From: Magnetovibrio sp. PR-2
GTDB lineage: Bacteria > Pseudomonadota > Alphaproteobacteria > Rhodospirillales > Magnetovibrionaceae
Direction: 5' to 3'
Assembly (NCBI RefSeq): GCF_036689815.1
Contig: NZ_JBAHUR010000009.1
Span: 100,448 to 164,447, forward strand
Length of the DNA: 64,000 nucleotides
Shown here: positions 1 to 8,227 of the stretch, in pieces
How the letters are laid out: every line of letters starts with the position of its first letter
Numbering within the stretch: the first letter of the stretch is position 1
Program-made: the position numbers and the translations under genes
The notes under the pieces: model-generated
Database searches by the model: none
What the model was told of the DNA's origin: nothing
Seen by the model: the letters and a program-made list of their open reading frames with translations, nothing else

Positions 1-7
1 GACAGAC

Positions 8-376
8 GTGTCGCTGATCACAGCGATTGTGCAACGGGGCAAGGCCGACGAGATCGTCAAAGCCGCGCAAGAGGTCGGTGCTCAGGGCGCAAGCATCCAT
101 TATTCCCATGGCCGCGGGGTGCGCGAACGCCTTGGTGTGTTGGGACTGGTGGTGGAAGCCGAAAAAGAGACCATCCAGATCATTGTCTCCTCCGACCAAG
201 CCAACCGCGTGTTCGAAAGCATTTACCGGGCTGGAGACTTTGACACTCCCGGAATGGGCATCATGTGGGTGACCCCCGTGGAAAAGGCCGCGACCTTTAT
301 TCCGGAAGATATCCTTGAGAAGTTCGGCCGTGAGGATCGTCGCAATCCCTTTGACGTGAGGCCGACCGACGCATGA
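8..376 (+). CDS. P-II-like nitrogen-regulator family protein (first of a pair; 5' end may be cut)
   Basis: A 122-residue protein with the small alpha/beta ferredoxin-like pattern of P-II signalling proteins: an N-terminal beta strand ending in a basic segment (ITAIVQRGKADEIV), a Gly-rich T-loop-like stretch (HYSHGRGVRE) and a second repeat (IQIIVSSDQANRVFESI). The canonical uridylylated Tyr region of GlnB is not obvious, so this is a divergent relative. The first codon used is GTG at 8. Because the frame stays open to the window edge, the true start may lie upstream. It overlaps the next gene, a second P-II-like protein, by 4 nt, so the two are probably translated together and may form a heteromeric complex. 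In many proteobacteria such pairs sit beside a DUF1538 membrane protein, which would lie outside this window; that part is inference. Confidence 0.7.
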   Translation: MSLITAIVQRGKADEIVKAAQEVGAQGASIHYSHGRGVRERLGVLGLVVEAEKETIQIIVSSDQANRVFESIYRAGDFDTPGMGIMWVTPVEKAATFIPEDILEKFGREDRRNPFDVRPTDA

Positions 377-720
377 GCTACCACACCACGCGCCCTCATA
401 AAATTATCACGGCCATTTTGCCCAAGGGACGAGAGAGCGACCTTTTGCCCCGACTGGTGGACGAATTGGGGATCAACAGCTTTAACGTCGGCTTCGCGCG
501 CGGCGTGGGCCGGATCACCCCACTGCGCCACCGCGGTGTCGGTGAAACCACCGAAAAAGCAATTCTCACGGTTTTAGTTGAAGAAGAACGCGCACAAGAA
601 GTGTTTGAGTTCATTTTTTACGAGGCCGATATCAACCAGCCCCATGGCGGATTGATGTATCAACACCCCCTTCTGGCCAACACCGTGTTCAAGGTACCAG
701 ACATTGAAGACGAGCTGTAA
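373..720 (+). CDS. P-II-like nitrogen-regulator family protein (second of a pair)
   Basis: A 115-residue protein starting with ATG inside the stop of the upstream P-II-like gene (ATGA overlap). It shows the same fold pattern: strand (KIITAILPKGRESDLLPRLV), a loop rich in Arg/Gly (FARGVGRITPLRHRGVGE), then strand and helix (AILTVLVEEERAQEVFEFIF). It is 20-30% longer in the loop region than minimal P-II-like proteins, and no canonical Tyr-51 region is visible. The role is probably small-molecule sensing with control of a membrane transporter or enzyme. The ligand cannot be told from sequence. No clear intrinsic terminator follows. Confidence 0.7.
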   Translation: MSYHTTRPHKIITAILPKGRESDLLPRLVDELGINSFNVGFARGVGRITPLRHRGVGETTEKAILTVLVEEERAQEVFEFIFYEADINQPHGGLMYQHPLLANTVFKVPDIEDEL

Positions 721-957
721 AGATGAGGCACGAGCCTAGGGCTGTACTTGTGCCACAGCCTAATCGAATTGCTGAACGAAAGTTTGCAAATCAAACGTAC
801 CCTAGGTGTTGGCACCACGGTTATTTTGGCCTTTCCATCCAAGCGCACCGTGCTCAAAAAAACAGTCCCTTTCATGACCGCTCTGGGACAAAAGCAGACG
901 AAAAGCACATGTTCCGTGGTTGGGTATCCTAATGCACAACGGTGATCTTGCGTATGT
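721..957. other. Intergenic gap between convergent genes; nothing supported
   Basis: This gap lies between the P-II-like pair and the 3' end of the AraC-type gene. Only short overlapping reading frames without ribosome-binding sites or family resemblance occur here. No hairpin followed by a T-run was seen. Confidence 0.5.
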
Positions 958-2019
958 TCAGGCTTTGAGTGTCTCTGTGAGCCAGATGTCGAAATACGGA
1001 TCACCCGTATCATTCTCGGCCAAGATTTCTCTATCGGGCTTTAAGAGGTTGGGGGCCTCTCTCGCTTCGCTCGGTGTGATGCCGAATTTTGACTTAAAAG
1101 CTCGAGAAAAGTGCGCTTCGCTGGCAAACCCCCAACTGTATGCAATTTCATAAATGCGGCTATTTTTATGTTGTTGAGAGACGAGAGCTTCAGCGCACCG
1201 TTTTAAACGGCGATCTTTAATGTACGCCTGCACGCCGCCATAGGGCTTGAACAAGCGAAATACGGTTGTTCTGGTCATGCCAAGCTTTGAACAGAGAGAC
1301 GTCACCGTCAGGCCGGCGTGATGAAGATTGCTTTCAATTTCCAACTTAGCCCGCATGATCGTTGAGCGAGCGATATTTGATATTCCGTCCTCAATAGATT
1401 CAGGGCTGCTGTTGAGCGCGCTGGCAATCAAGGACATTGTTGGGGCAATGGTCAGGGCCGCGTCTTCACAAGATATGCCATCGACAACTCTGTTCATGGT
1501 TTTCATGTGCTCAACAACCAGGGTCACCATTGGGTTTCCTGCTTTGAGCACGCGGCCTTGTTGGCAATCTGGTGCATCTAGCAAAGGTGCTAAAAAATGA
1601 CGCGGCACAACGTATGTTAAATTGTTGAAGTCAGAGGTTTCAGCCCAATGGTTGTCGGCAAGGTCCATGACAACCAAGTCGCCCGGCATAATCGTATTTC
1701 GTTTTTGTCCACGGCAAATGTCTTGTGTTCCGGATAGATGTGTTTGAATTAAATAATAATCCAAACCATCTTGAGCCGTGCGTAACGCATTTCTCGAAAA
1801 CGTTTGTGCCACCGTGTCACACCGGGTGAACACGACTTGATCGTCCAAAAGATAACTGTCCAGCGACGCAGAAAACGCTTCCCCCTCAGCGCCCGAAGCA
1901 GATTTCACCTCAAACAAAGTGGAAATAACTTCACGCCAAGCCTCGTATTGACGCTCAGGGGGGATGTTGTCGCTGGAAAACAATGATTTTTCCACGACGT
2001 CGTTCTCATGCCCGCTCAT
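958..2019 (-). CDS. AraC-family transcriptional regulator
   Basis: A 353-residue cytosolic regulator. Residues ~20-190 look like the AraC-binding-like domain (family with motifs such as DYYLIQTHLSG and an NLTYVVPR segment). Residues ~235-325 form the double helix-turn-helix of the AraC/XylS type, with SLCSKLGMTRTTVFRLF as the first HTH and YEIAYSWGFASEAHFSRAFK as the second, the latter a near-consensus AraC signature. The gene is divergent from the autotransporter-like gene at 2264 across a 244-bp gap that contains a 22-bp-spaced direct repeat. This suggests, but does not prove, that it controls that gene or itself. The ligand is unknown. Confidence 0.85.
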   Translation of the reverse strand: MSGHENDVVEKSLFSSDNIPPERQYEAWREVISTLFEVKSASGAEGEAFSASLDSYLLDDQVVFTRCDTVAQTFSRNALRTAQDGLDYYLIQTHLSGTQDICRGQKRNTIMPGDLVVMDLADNHWAETSDFNNLTYVVPRHFLAPLLDAPDCQQGRVLKAGNPMVTLVVEHMKTMNRVVDGISCEDAALTIAPTMSLIASALNSSPESIEDGISNIARSTIMRAKLEIESNLHHAGLTVTSLCSKLGMTRTTVFRLFKPYGGVQAYIKDRRLKRCAEALVSQQHKNSRIYEIAYSWGFASEAHFSRAFKSKFGITPSEAREAPNLLKPDREILAENDTGDPYFDIWLTETLKA

Positions 2020-2118
2020 GCAAATGACTTTCCCTCGCTCGTACCTCTTGCCCCTTGTGCGCTAACCATAAATCGAAATACGAGAAAATGTAACACAAAT
2101 GCTCGGATTGGCATTTTC

Positions 2119-2146
2119 GGTCAACGAGTTTGGAACGGCTGGTCAA
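2119..2146. promoter_or_regulatory. Candidate AraC-type operator (direct repeat GGTCAA, 22-bp period)
   Basis: GGTCAA at 2119-2124 recurs at 2141-2146, a spacing of 22 bp or about two helical turns. It lies in the divergent region between the AraC-type regulator and the exported protein at 2264. AraC-family dimers typically bind direct repeats with this spacing. This is pattern evidence only. Confidence 0.3.
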
Positions 2147-2263
2147 ACCCGCAAAATCGCAACTTCCTATACTGACGTCCAACTAGACTTAGGCTGCCCC
2201 TTGGGCGCCTGAGATTGTTCGCGTCGTCGTCACGCTATCGCGTCAGAATGTAAAGAGCATACA

Positions 2264-4147
2264 GTGTCTTCAACAAATCCCCCCAAGCCCGCGTTTCTTA
2301 TTTCTGCTGTAATAGTATTCCTCGCAGTCCTCCTTGCGCCCGAGCGGGCGGAGGCAGCGACGACGATTACATGTGCAGGCGCACATAACAATGCCAGCGA
2401 CAGCTGGATTCATTATGACTATTCAGCAGGCACATGTTCCATCAGTGATGGTTTCATTGCGGGGGGCGTAGGCGACATGTACGTCCAGCTTCGCGTGACT
2501 AAGATCATTAATATGTTTACCGATTCAGATTTCGACGGCACATCGACAAATGCCGAACACAGAGGGTGTAGCGTTGGTGATGATGGCGTAAAGGCCGCCA
2601 AAAGCACCTGTGCTGACAACGCAGTAGCGGCGGGCACATACACCTCATATATCAAAGGCTTGGTGGCTGCTGATGAAACGGCGACCCTGACGGTAAACTA
2701 TGTTGTCAATGCCGGTGCGACACTTGACGTTACCTCAGCAAGTGTCGTTGTTGGTACATTTTCCGGTACAGATACGCCCACAGCGCTGCTTAGTTCTGTT
2801 TCCAGTTCCCAAACAAGTGTCATTATTAAAAATGTGAATACACGCCTTACCGCCGTGTTGAGCGGCGGGGCAACGGGCGTTGGGCGGAGCAACGCCTCAG
2901 GAGTGGGACGGGAAGAGCCAACTGCGCCGTCACGTTTCACGAGCCAGCCTTCGGACTTCATTTTTGGAGGTTCTCGCGAAGGCTTGCTTTCCATAAACAA
3001 AACCACCAACACCTTTTCCGAAGGTTCGTCACGGGGTGTTAAGCTTGAAAACGCGTTAAGTGAAATTGCGATGCTCGCTTCATTCGACACGTCCCAAATG
3101 ATCCTTGCCGCTGCAAACGAAAACCAGGGACAACCCGGCGCCACGCGGACGCTGGGCAATCCCTTGGTTGACCGGCCCTGGACAATTTGGGGCCATGGCA
3201 GCCGCACCAGTGTAACCAATACACGCAACAACAGTGGCGACGACAGTCGTTATGATGGGGATGTGTGGGGCTATAACATTGGGGTTGATTACCGCATCAC
3301 ATCAGATTTGTACGCGGGTGCATCCCTGGGCTATTCCAAAACCAAACTGAACACCACGTACAATTTCGGCACATATCGCGAAGTCAACAAAATGGTGACG
3401 CCCTATGCCGTCTGGCAACCGGACGAAAATATTCAGCTGTCAGCAATGGCCGGCTATTCCATTGGCGATCTTGAAAAAGAACGCGACGATGACATCACGT
3501 CCGACACGGACACCAGCATGTGGTTTGCCTCAATGAAGGGGGCATACATGTTTCAACCCAAACCCGATGTGCCGCTCAGCATGAACGTTCACGTCGGCGT
3601 TTTGGCCTCTCGCAAAAAGATTGACGGTTATACGGAGAGTGATGGCGAGGTGGCCCAAAATGCAACGACCAACACGCGCCAAGTCAGCACGGGACTAGAG
3701 AGTGCCTACACCTTTGATGTCCAAAGCTTGCTCTTAGAACCGTTTGTGCGCACAGATTATGTCCATGACTTCATGGATGTGACGAATATGGACCATGGAG
3801 CCTACAACGTGGGCGGTGGCTTGCGGTTGGGGTCTGAGCAATACGGTCTCAATGGCTCCATCGAAGGCGAGACGCAATTGGGGCGATCTGACTATGAAGA
3901 ATATTCCATCGCCAGCATGGTCACCTACAGCTTTGCGCTAGACGGTGAAGCGAACGCCAAATCAAACATGGCTGAACCTTACATCAAAACGACCTTCACC
4001 ATGGCGACCCAGACCTTCGGCACAGGGGTGAAGTACACCCACGGACGACTTCCCCTAACCATCAATATGGATATGAGCCAGTCGATGCCGACAACAGGTG
4101 GCGCCAACGCTTTCCAAACAGAAGTGAAAGCCGCTTTGACTTTCTAA
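2264..4147 (+). CDS. Autotransporter-like outer membrane beta-barrel protein
   Basis: A 627-residue exported protein starting with GTG. Residues 1-32 form a signal peptide (hydrophobic ISAVIVFLAVLLAP, cleavage near ERAEA-A). Residues ~33-290 are a Thr/Ser/Ala-rich passenger region with Cys pairs (ITCAGAH, GTCSISDG, RGCSVGD, KSTCADN). From about residue 300 the chain has the alternating pattern of a type V autotransporter barrel: WTIWGHGSRTSV, a GYNIGVDYRIT segment, and a terminal strand ending in Phe (KAALTF), the usual BAM recognition signal. The passenger is short and shows no recognisable enzymatic or adhesive repeat. The divergent AraC-type gene may regulate it. The function is probably surface exposure, but the ligand is unknown. 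Confidence 0.75.
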   Translation: MSSTNPPKPAFLISAVIVFLAVLLAPERAEAATTITCAGAHNNASDSWIHYDYSAGTCSISDGFIAGGVGDMYVQLRVTKIINMFTDSDFDGTSTNAEHRGCSVGDDGVKAAKSTCADNAVAAGTYTSYIKGLVAADETATLTVNYVVNAGATLDVTSASVVVGTFSGTDTPTALLSSVSSSQTSVIIKNVNTRLTAVLSGGATGVGRSNASGVGREEPTAPSRFTSQPSDFIFGGSREGLLSINKTTNTFSEGSSRGVKLENALSEIAMLASFDTSQMILAAANENQGQPGATRTLGNPLVDRPWTIWGHGSRTSVTNTRNNSGDDSRYDGDVWGYNIGVDYRITSDLYAGASLGYSKTKLNTTYNFGTYREVNKMVTPYAVWQPDENIQLSAMAGYSIGDLEKERDDDITSDTDTSMWFASMKGAYMFQPKPDVPLSMNVHVGVLASRKKIDGYTESDGEVAQNATTNTRQVSTGLESAYTFDVQSLLLEPFVRTDYVHDFMDVTNMDHGAYNVGGGLRLGSEQYGLNGSIEGETQLGRSDYEEYSIASMVTYSFALDGEANAKSNMAEPYIKTTFTMATQTFGTGVKYTHGRLPLTINMDMSQSMPTTGGANAFQTEVKAALTF

Positions 4148-4168
4148 GTCGAACTTGGTTTGAGTGCC

Positions 4169-5065
4169 CTAGCGCAACACAATCGTCTTGTGCCCGTTTA
4201 ACATCACACGCCGTTCACAGTGCCAGCGCACCGCGCGGTTCAAAACGCCCGTTTCCACGTGGCGGCCGACTTCGACGAACTCGGACGCGGAGTTGGTGTG
4301 GCTGACGCGTTCGGAATCTTGCTCAATGATAGGGCCTTCGTCCAAATCCGACGTGACATAGTGCGCCGTGGCGCCGATCAACTTCACACCGCGGGCATGG
4401 GCTTGTTGGTAAGGCTTCGCCCCTTTGAAGCTGGGCAGGAACGAGTGGTGAATGTTGATGCAGCGCCCCTTCAACGCATCACACATTTCAGAGCTAAGCA
4501 CCTGCATGTAGCGCGCCAGCACCAACAGCTCTGTGTCGGTGTCGTCCATCAGATCCAAAATCTGTTTCTCTTGGTCGCGCTTGGTTTCTTTGGTAACCGG
4601 CAAATGGTGGAACGGCAGCTCGTGCATTTCCACCAATTTGCGGAAGGTTTCGTGGTTGGACACCACGGCTGAAATGTCTACGGGCAAACGCCCGGTCACC
4701 CACGCGTGCAGCAAATCATTGAGACAATGCCCAAACTTGGACACCGCGATCATCACCCGCGGCTTTTCTGTCATGGGGTGGACGTTCCAGTCCATGTCGA
4801 ACTTTCGGCCAATCTCGCTCATGCCTTGGCAGATGGCGTCAATGCCGGGCCACGCATCAGAGCCCTTGGCAAACACCGTGCGCAAAAAGAACCGCCCGGT
4901 TTCGTCATCGCCGTAGTGCACACTTTCGGAAATGAAGGCGCCGTTGTCGGCAAAAAAGGTCGAGGTCGCCGCCACGATCCCGATGGTGTCGGGGCAGTTC
5001 ACTGTGAGGATATATTTCTCGCTCGCCGCCGCAATCGTCGCCGGAGAAGTCGCAATTTCGTTCAT
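4169..5065 (-). CDS. purU: Formyltetrahydrofolate deformylase
   Basis: PurU hydrolyses 10-formyl-THF to formate and THF in the cytosol. The 298-residue protein has an N-terminal ACT-like domain (residues ~17-95, ILTVNCPDTIGIVAA) and a formyltransferase catalytic domain (~105-290). Catalytic features are visible: NHHSFLPSFKGAKPY-type loop (written here as INIHHSFLPSFKG), GATAHYVTSDLDEGPII with the catalytic Asp, and the early VSNHETF motif. The ATG at 5065 (MNEIATS) was chosen over an upstream in-frame start because it gives the usual family length of about 285-300 residues. PurU is commonly encoded beside N-methylglutamate pathway genes, where it helps route methyl-group carbon through THF to formate. 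That fits the locus downstream. Confidence 0.93.
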   Translation of the reverse strand: MNEIATSPATIAAASEKYILTVNCPDTIGIVAATSTFFADNGAFISESVHYGDDETGRFFLRTVFAKGSDAWPGIDAICQGMSEIGRKFDMDWNVHPMTEKPRVMIAVSKFGHCLNDLLHAWVTGRLPVDISAVVSNHETFRKLVEMHELPFHHLPVTKETKRDQEKQILDLMDDTDTELLVLARYMQVLSSEMCDALKGRCINIHHSFLPSFKGAKPYQQAHARGVKLIGATAHYVTSDLDEGPIIEQDSERVSHTNSASEFVEVGRHVETGVLNRAVRWHCERRVMLNGHKTIVLR

Positions 5066-5144
5066 GTTCGTTTTCCCAATTTGAGCGTGTTTTGCCAACA
5101 CGTCGCCCAGCTGTCGGAGAATACCCCCGACAGACCTCAAAAGG

Positions 5145-5410
5145 CTAGAGTGAGTTTCGATTAGGTTGACGCATTTGACCGTCTTTCTTTGTCCTGTGGC
5201 GAGGCGAGACGCGCAGGTCGATGCGGATCATCGTCCGAGTGTCTCAACGAAACCACGGGGCAAAGAAAGGCGGCCTTCGGTGGGGCGCTTTTTCGTTTTG
5301 GCAACGTCCCATCCCTTGGCCGATGAACCACATCGACCTGCGGAATGCTCCGAACCAAAACGAAAAATCGCCGCCATCAAATGCGTCAACCTAATCCAAA
5401 CTCACTCTAG
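5145..5410. repeat. 266-bp palindromic repeat element with 32-bp terminal inverted repeats
   Basis: The ends 5145-5176 and 5379-5410 are inverted repeats with 31 of 32 bases matching. Inside, further inverted pairs occur: 5212-5239 with 5315-5342 (about 24 of 28), 5181-5199 with 5253-5271 (16 of 19, the differences being G-U compatible in RNA) and 5285-5301 with 5355-5371 (16 of 17). Some pairs cross one another, so the element is a patchwork of inverted copies rather than a simple hairpin. Both strands carry short open frames of similar composition (DPHRPA-type peptides). No transposase is present. It looks like a repetitive extragenic palindrome or non-autonomous mobile element inserted between purU and gmaS. 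Confidence 0.8.
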
Positions 5411-5432
5411 TGGTGTCTCTAAGTGAAACGCG

Positions 5433-6761
5433 TCAGCAATCTAACGTGTTGGCGCGCTCCCACGTGCTGGCGTGGCTCATGAAATTGTTCCACTCCTGCA
5501 TTTTCATTTTCAAATAGCTGTCTACAAATTCAGAGCCTAGCCCTGCGCGCACCACGTCGCTGGTTTCCATCAAGCGCAAGGCATCCAACATATTGAGCGG
5601 AAGCTTTTTCACATCGTGCAGAGTGTGGCCGTCTTCGTACATGTTGATGTCCAAACGCTCACCGGGATCGCGGTTGTTTTCCACCCCATCCAAACCTGCG
5701 GCGAGAACACCCGCTTGGCTCAAGTACGGATTGGTGGAGCCGTCCATCAAGCGGAACTCAAAGCGCCCGGCATCGGGGATGCGCACCATGTGCGTGCGGT
5801 TGTTGCCGGTAAAGGTCACCGTGTTCGGCGACCATGTGGCACCAGACGCGGTGATGGGTGCATTGATGCGTTTGTAGCTGTTCACGGTGGGGTTAAAGAT
5901 GGCACACAGTGCGTCAGCCGAATGCATCACACCGCCCATGAACTGATAGCCTATTTTGGAAATACCCATTTCGTCCTTTTTATCGGCAAACAGGTTTTTA
6001 TTGCCCGTTTTGTCCCAGACCGACACGTGCATGTGGCAGCCATTGCCCGTTAAGTGGTTAAAGGGCTTGGGCATGAACGTCGCGCGCATACCGCGTTTTT
6101 CGGCCAAGGTTTTGGCCATGAATTTAAAGAACACGTGGCGGTCGGCGGTGACCAAAGCGTCGTCGTAGTCCCAGTTCATTTCAAACTGGCCGTTGGCGTC
6201 TTCGTGATCGTTTTGATACGGACCCCAACCCAAATCCGACATGCAATCGCAGATCTCTGAAATCAGATCGTATTGACGCATCAAAGCCGACTGATCGTAA
6301 CAGGGCTTGTCTTGGGTATCGAGCGGATCAGCCAATGCATTGCCTTCCGGCGTCAGCAAAAAGTATTCGCACTCCACACCGGATTTCATGTGCAGACCTT
6401 TTTTGGTGGCTTTCGCGACTTGATCCTTCAACAAATTGCGCGGGCCTTGGCCGACGCTTTTGCCTTCCATCACCAAGTCAGAGGCCAACCAACCCACGTC
6501 CTTTTGCCACGGCAGTTGAATAAGGCTGTCGGGATCGGGCACACCGAACAGGTCGGGGTCGGCGGGGCTCATATCCAAGTGCGCGGCAAAACCGGCGAAG
6601 CCTGCACCGTCCTTTTGCATGCCCTTGATCGCAGACGTCGGCACCAACTTAGCGCGCAACGTGCCGAACAGATCGACGAAGCTCACCAGGAAATACTTGA
6701 TGCCTAAGGATTTTGCCTTCGCCTGAAGGTCTTTGGTTTTGGCTGCCGCCGCCTTGCTCAT
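5433..6761 (-). CDS. gmaS: Gamma-glutamylmethylamide synthetase (glutamine synthetase family)
   Basis: A 442-residue member of the glutamine synthetase fold. In this locus it is best read as GmaS, which ligates methylamine to glutamate with ATP and opens the N-methylglutamate pathway. Metal- and ATP-site motifs of the family are visible: VECEYFLLTP, NDHEDANGQFEMNW, NGCHMHVSVW, the THMVRIPDAGRFEFR segment and the LMDGSTNPYL stretch. The beta-grasp N-domain covers residues ~15-105 (YFLVSFVDLFGTLRAKLVP). The ATG at 6761 is chosen because AAGGAG lies 7 nt upstream, whereas the longer frame adds an unlikely 22-residue leader. Genuine glutamine synthetase type III-like activity cannot be excluded from sequence, but the neighbours mgd and mgs favour GmaS. 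Confidence 0.85.
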   Translation of the reverse strand: MSKAAAAKTKDLQAKAKSLGIKYFLVSFVDLFGTLRAKLVPTSAIKGMQKDGAGFAGFAAHLDMSPADPDLFGVPDPDSLIQLPWQKDVGWLASDLVMEGKSVGQGPRNLLKDQVAKATKKGLHMKSGVECEYFLLTPEGNALADPLDTQDKPCYDQSALMRQYDLISEICDCMSDLGWGPYQNDHEDANGQFEMNWDYDDALVTADRHVFFKFMAKTLAEKRGMRATFMPKPFNHLTGNGCHMHVSVWDKTGNKNLFADKKDEMGISKIGYQFMGGVMHSADALCAIFNPTVNSYKRINAPITASGATWSPNTVTFTGNNRTHMVRIPDAGRFEFRLMDGSTNPYLSQAGVLAAGLDGVENNRDPGERLDINMYEDGHTLHDVKKLPLNMLDALRLMETSDVVRAGLGSEFVDSYLKMKMQEWNNFMSHASTWERANTLDC

Positions 6762-6943
6762 ATCGTGCTCCTTACCCGAAAGCTCATAAACTCTCATTTG
6801 ATCCATTTTTGCCCAATAATTGCGCAAAAATGCGCGTCAGGCATGTGCAGACCATCAATTGTGCAAGATTAGCGCCAAAGGCCGCAAACATCAACCCAAA
6901 TGAAAACTTTTTTCACCTGAGGAAACATGTTTTGGGCGGAATT

Positions 6944-7606
6944 TTAAGAATTTTCGCTGCGTGGATAGGAAATGATCGACATCAGCTTGATGGGCAGATC
7001 AATCAGTTCTTCCGGACCGTGGGGGGCGTCGGCATCGAAGAACAACGAATCGCCCGCTTCCATGGTGTAGAGGTGATTGCCGTGGCGGTAGCTGACTTTG
7101 CCTTCCAGCACATAGACGAATTCGAGGCCTGAGTGCTGAAACAACGGGAACACGTCGGATTCTTCGGTGAGCGTGATCAGGTAGGGTTCAACCGTGATGG
7201 CCTTGTGCACCGAATGGCCCAGCAATTGGTATTGGTGGCCCGCCCGCGTGCCGCGCCGTTCAATGGCTAAGCCCTCGCCCGCTTTCACGAACGTGGCGTC
7301 GCGCTGTTCTTCGAACCGGCGGAACAAAGTGGTCACCGGAACGTTCAAGGCGCGCGATAAGGACTGCAACGTCGCCAAGGACGGGCTGGTTTGGCCGTTT
7401 TCGATTTTGGACAACATGCCCGGCGACACGCCCGCTTGTTTGGACAGCTCCACCACCGTCATGCCCAATTTGTTGCGGAACTCACGAACTTGATAGCCGA
7501 TGGCGGCTTCCAAGCTGTTTTGTTGGGCACCGTCCAGGGCATGGGGGTCTTGATCCAACATTACAGATCCTGTGTCTTGATTGGATTTGCCGGATGTGTT
7601 GGCCAA
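6944..7606 (-). CDS. XRE-family HTH regulator with C-terminal cupin domain
   Basis: A 220-residue cytosolic regulator. Residues ~35-95 are a lambda-Cro/XRE helix-turn-helix (VREFRNKLGMTVVELSKQAG, SPGMLSKIENGQTSPSLATL). Residues ~140-215 are a small cupin barrel (FQHSGLEFVYVLEGKVSYRH, GDSLFFDADAPHGP), the usual effector-sensing domain in this group. It lies within the minus-strand run mgdA-B-C-D, regulator, gmaS, 17 nt downstream of mgdD. This suggests it is a pathway-specific regulator responding to a methylated amine, N-methylglutamate or a related amino acid. The effector is inferred from position only. Confidence 0.85.
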   Translation of the reverse strand: MANTSGKSNQDTGSVMLDQDPHALDGAQQNSLEAAIGYQVREFRNKLGMTVVELSKQAGVSPGMLSKIENGQTSPSLATLQSLSRALNVPVTTLFRRFEEQRDATFVKAGEGLAIERRGTRAGHQYQLLGHSVHKAITVEPYLITLTEESDVFPLFQHSGLEFVYVLEGKVSYRHGNHLYTMEAGDSLFFDADAPHGPEELIDLPIKLMSIISYPRSENS

Positions 7607-7622
7607 TGTGTTGCTCCTAGCA

Positions 7623-8225
7623 TCATGAGAGGTCCGCGATTGAGACGGGACCGCCGTCGAACTCTGCCATGGCGTCCATTAAATACGCCCAGAGCGAGCG
7701 TGCAGACGTCCAATCGGCGAGCACATGATAGCTTGGGAATTTTGATTTGTCTTTGAAGGTCTCATCATCGCGGATCACAATGGCATTAATGCGCGCCACC
7801 GAAGTCTGTGCAATCTGAAGGTCTGCAAAGGCTTTGGGGCGCAAATCGACACCGCACACTTTGGCGAACATTTGTGGGGCGGCTTCACCCACGACCGTGA
7901 ACCAAGCGTGCGAATCGAACCTCGGCATGGGAAAACAGAGCCCCTGCCCCGCCCCCAGATGCGTCATGGCATCTTGGGTCCACGAACCCGGTGCGCGCGG
8001 ATTGTCCAACAGCAAAACTTCACCCGGAGCCAAGCGCGCAACCAAACCACCTTCGTGACGCACCGAGGTGTTCGAGGCTTCGGGCAAGGGAAGTCCTGCG
8101 GCTTTCATCCACGCTGGCGTATCTGTTCCTTTCGCGCCGGCACGCGACACCATAGACAAATCCACCAACTGCAAGGGGGCAGACTTTTGGCTTTTAAAAA
8201 ATGAGATGGGGCTGATTGCGGTCAT
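7623..8225 (-). CDS. mgdD: N-methylglutamate dehydrogenase subunit D (sarcosine oxidase gamma-like)
   Basis: A 200-residue protein related to the gamma subunit (SoxG) of heterotetrameric sarcosine oxidase. Recognisable features are the central GEVLLLDNP-type strand, the WFTVVGEAAPQMFAKVCGVDLRP segment and the terminal FLMDA-like helix (LWAYLMDAMAEFDGG). SoxG-like subunits have the GcvT/folate-barrel-related fold and are structural in the complex. It is separated from mgdC by 2 nt and belongs to the order A-B-C-D read along the minus strand. It can be assigned to N-methylglutamate rather than sarcosine because gmaS and the mgs genes are adjacent. Confidence 0.8.
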   Translation of the reverse strand: MTAISPISFFKSQKSAPLQLVDLSMVSRAGAKGTDTPAWMKAAGLPLPEASNTSVRHEGGLVARLAPGEVLLLDNPRAPGSWTQDAMTHLGAGQGLCFPMPRFDSHAWFTVVGEAAPQMFAKVCGVDLRPKAFADLQIAQTSVARINAIVIRDDETFKDKSKFPSYHVLADWTSARSLWAYLMDAMAEFDGGPVSIADLS

Positions 8226-8227
8226 AA

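Noticed and set aside
721..957. -24/-12-like match on the minus strand (TGGCACAAGTACAGCC)
   Set aside because: It points into the P-II-like genes between two convergent transcripts, the -12 lacks TTGC, and no gene lies downstream on that strand.
5161..5426. Two overlapping short open frames on opposite strands inside the palindromic element
   Set aside because: They follow from the inverted-repeat structure, lack ribosome-binding sites and match no family; treated as part of the repeat.
5433..6761. Ordinary housekeeping glutamine synthetase glnA
   Set aside because: Length and motifs differ from GlnA type I, and the locus is that of the methylamine pathway.
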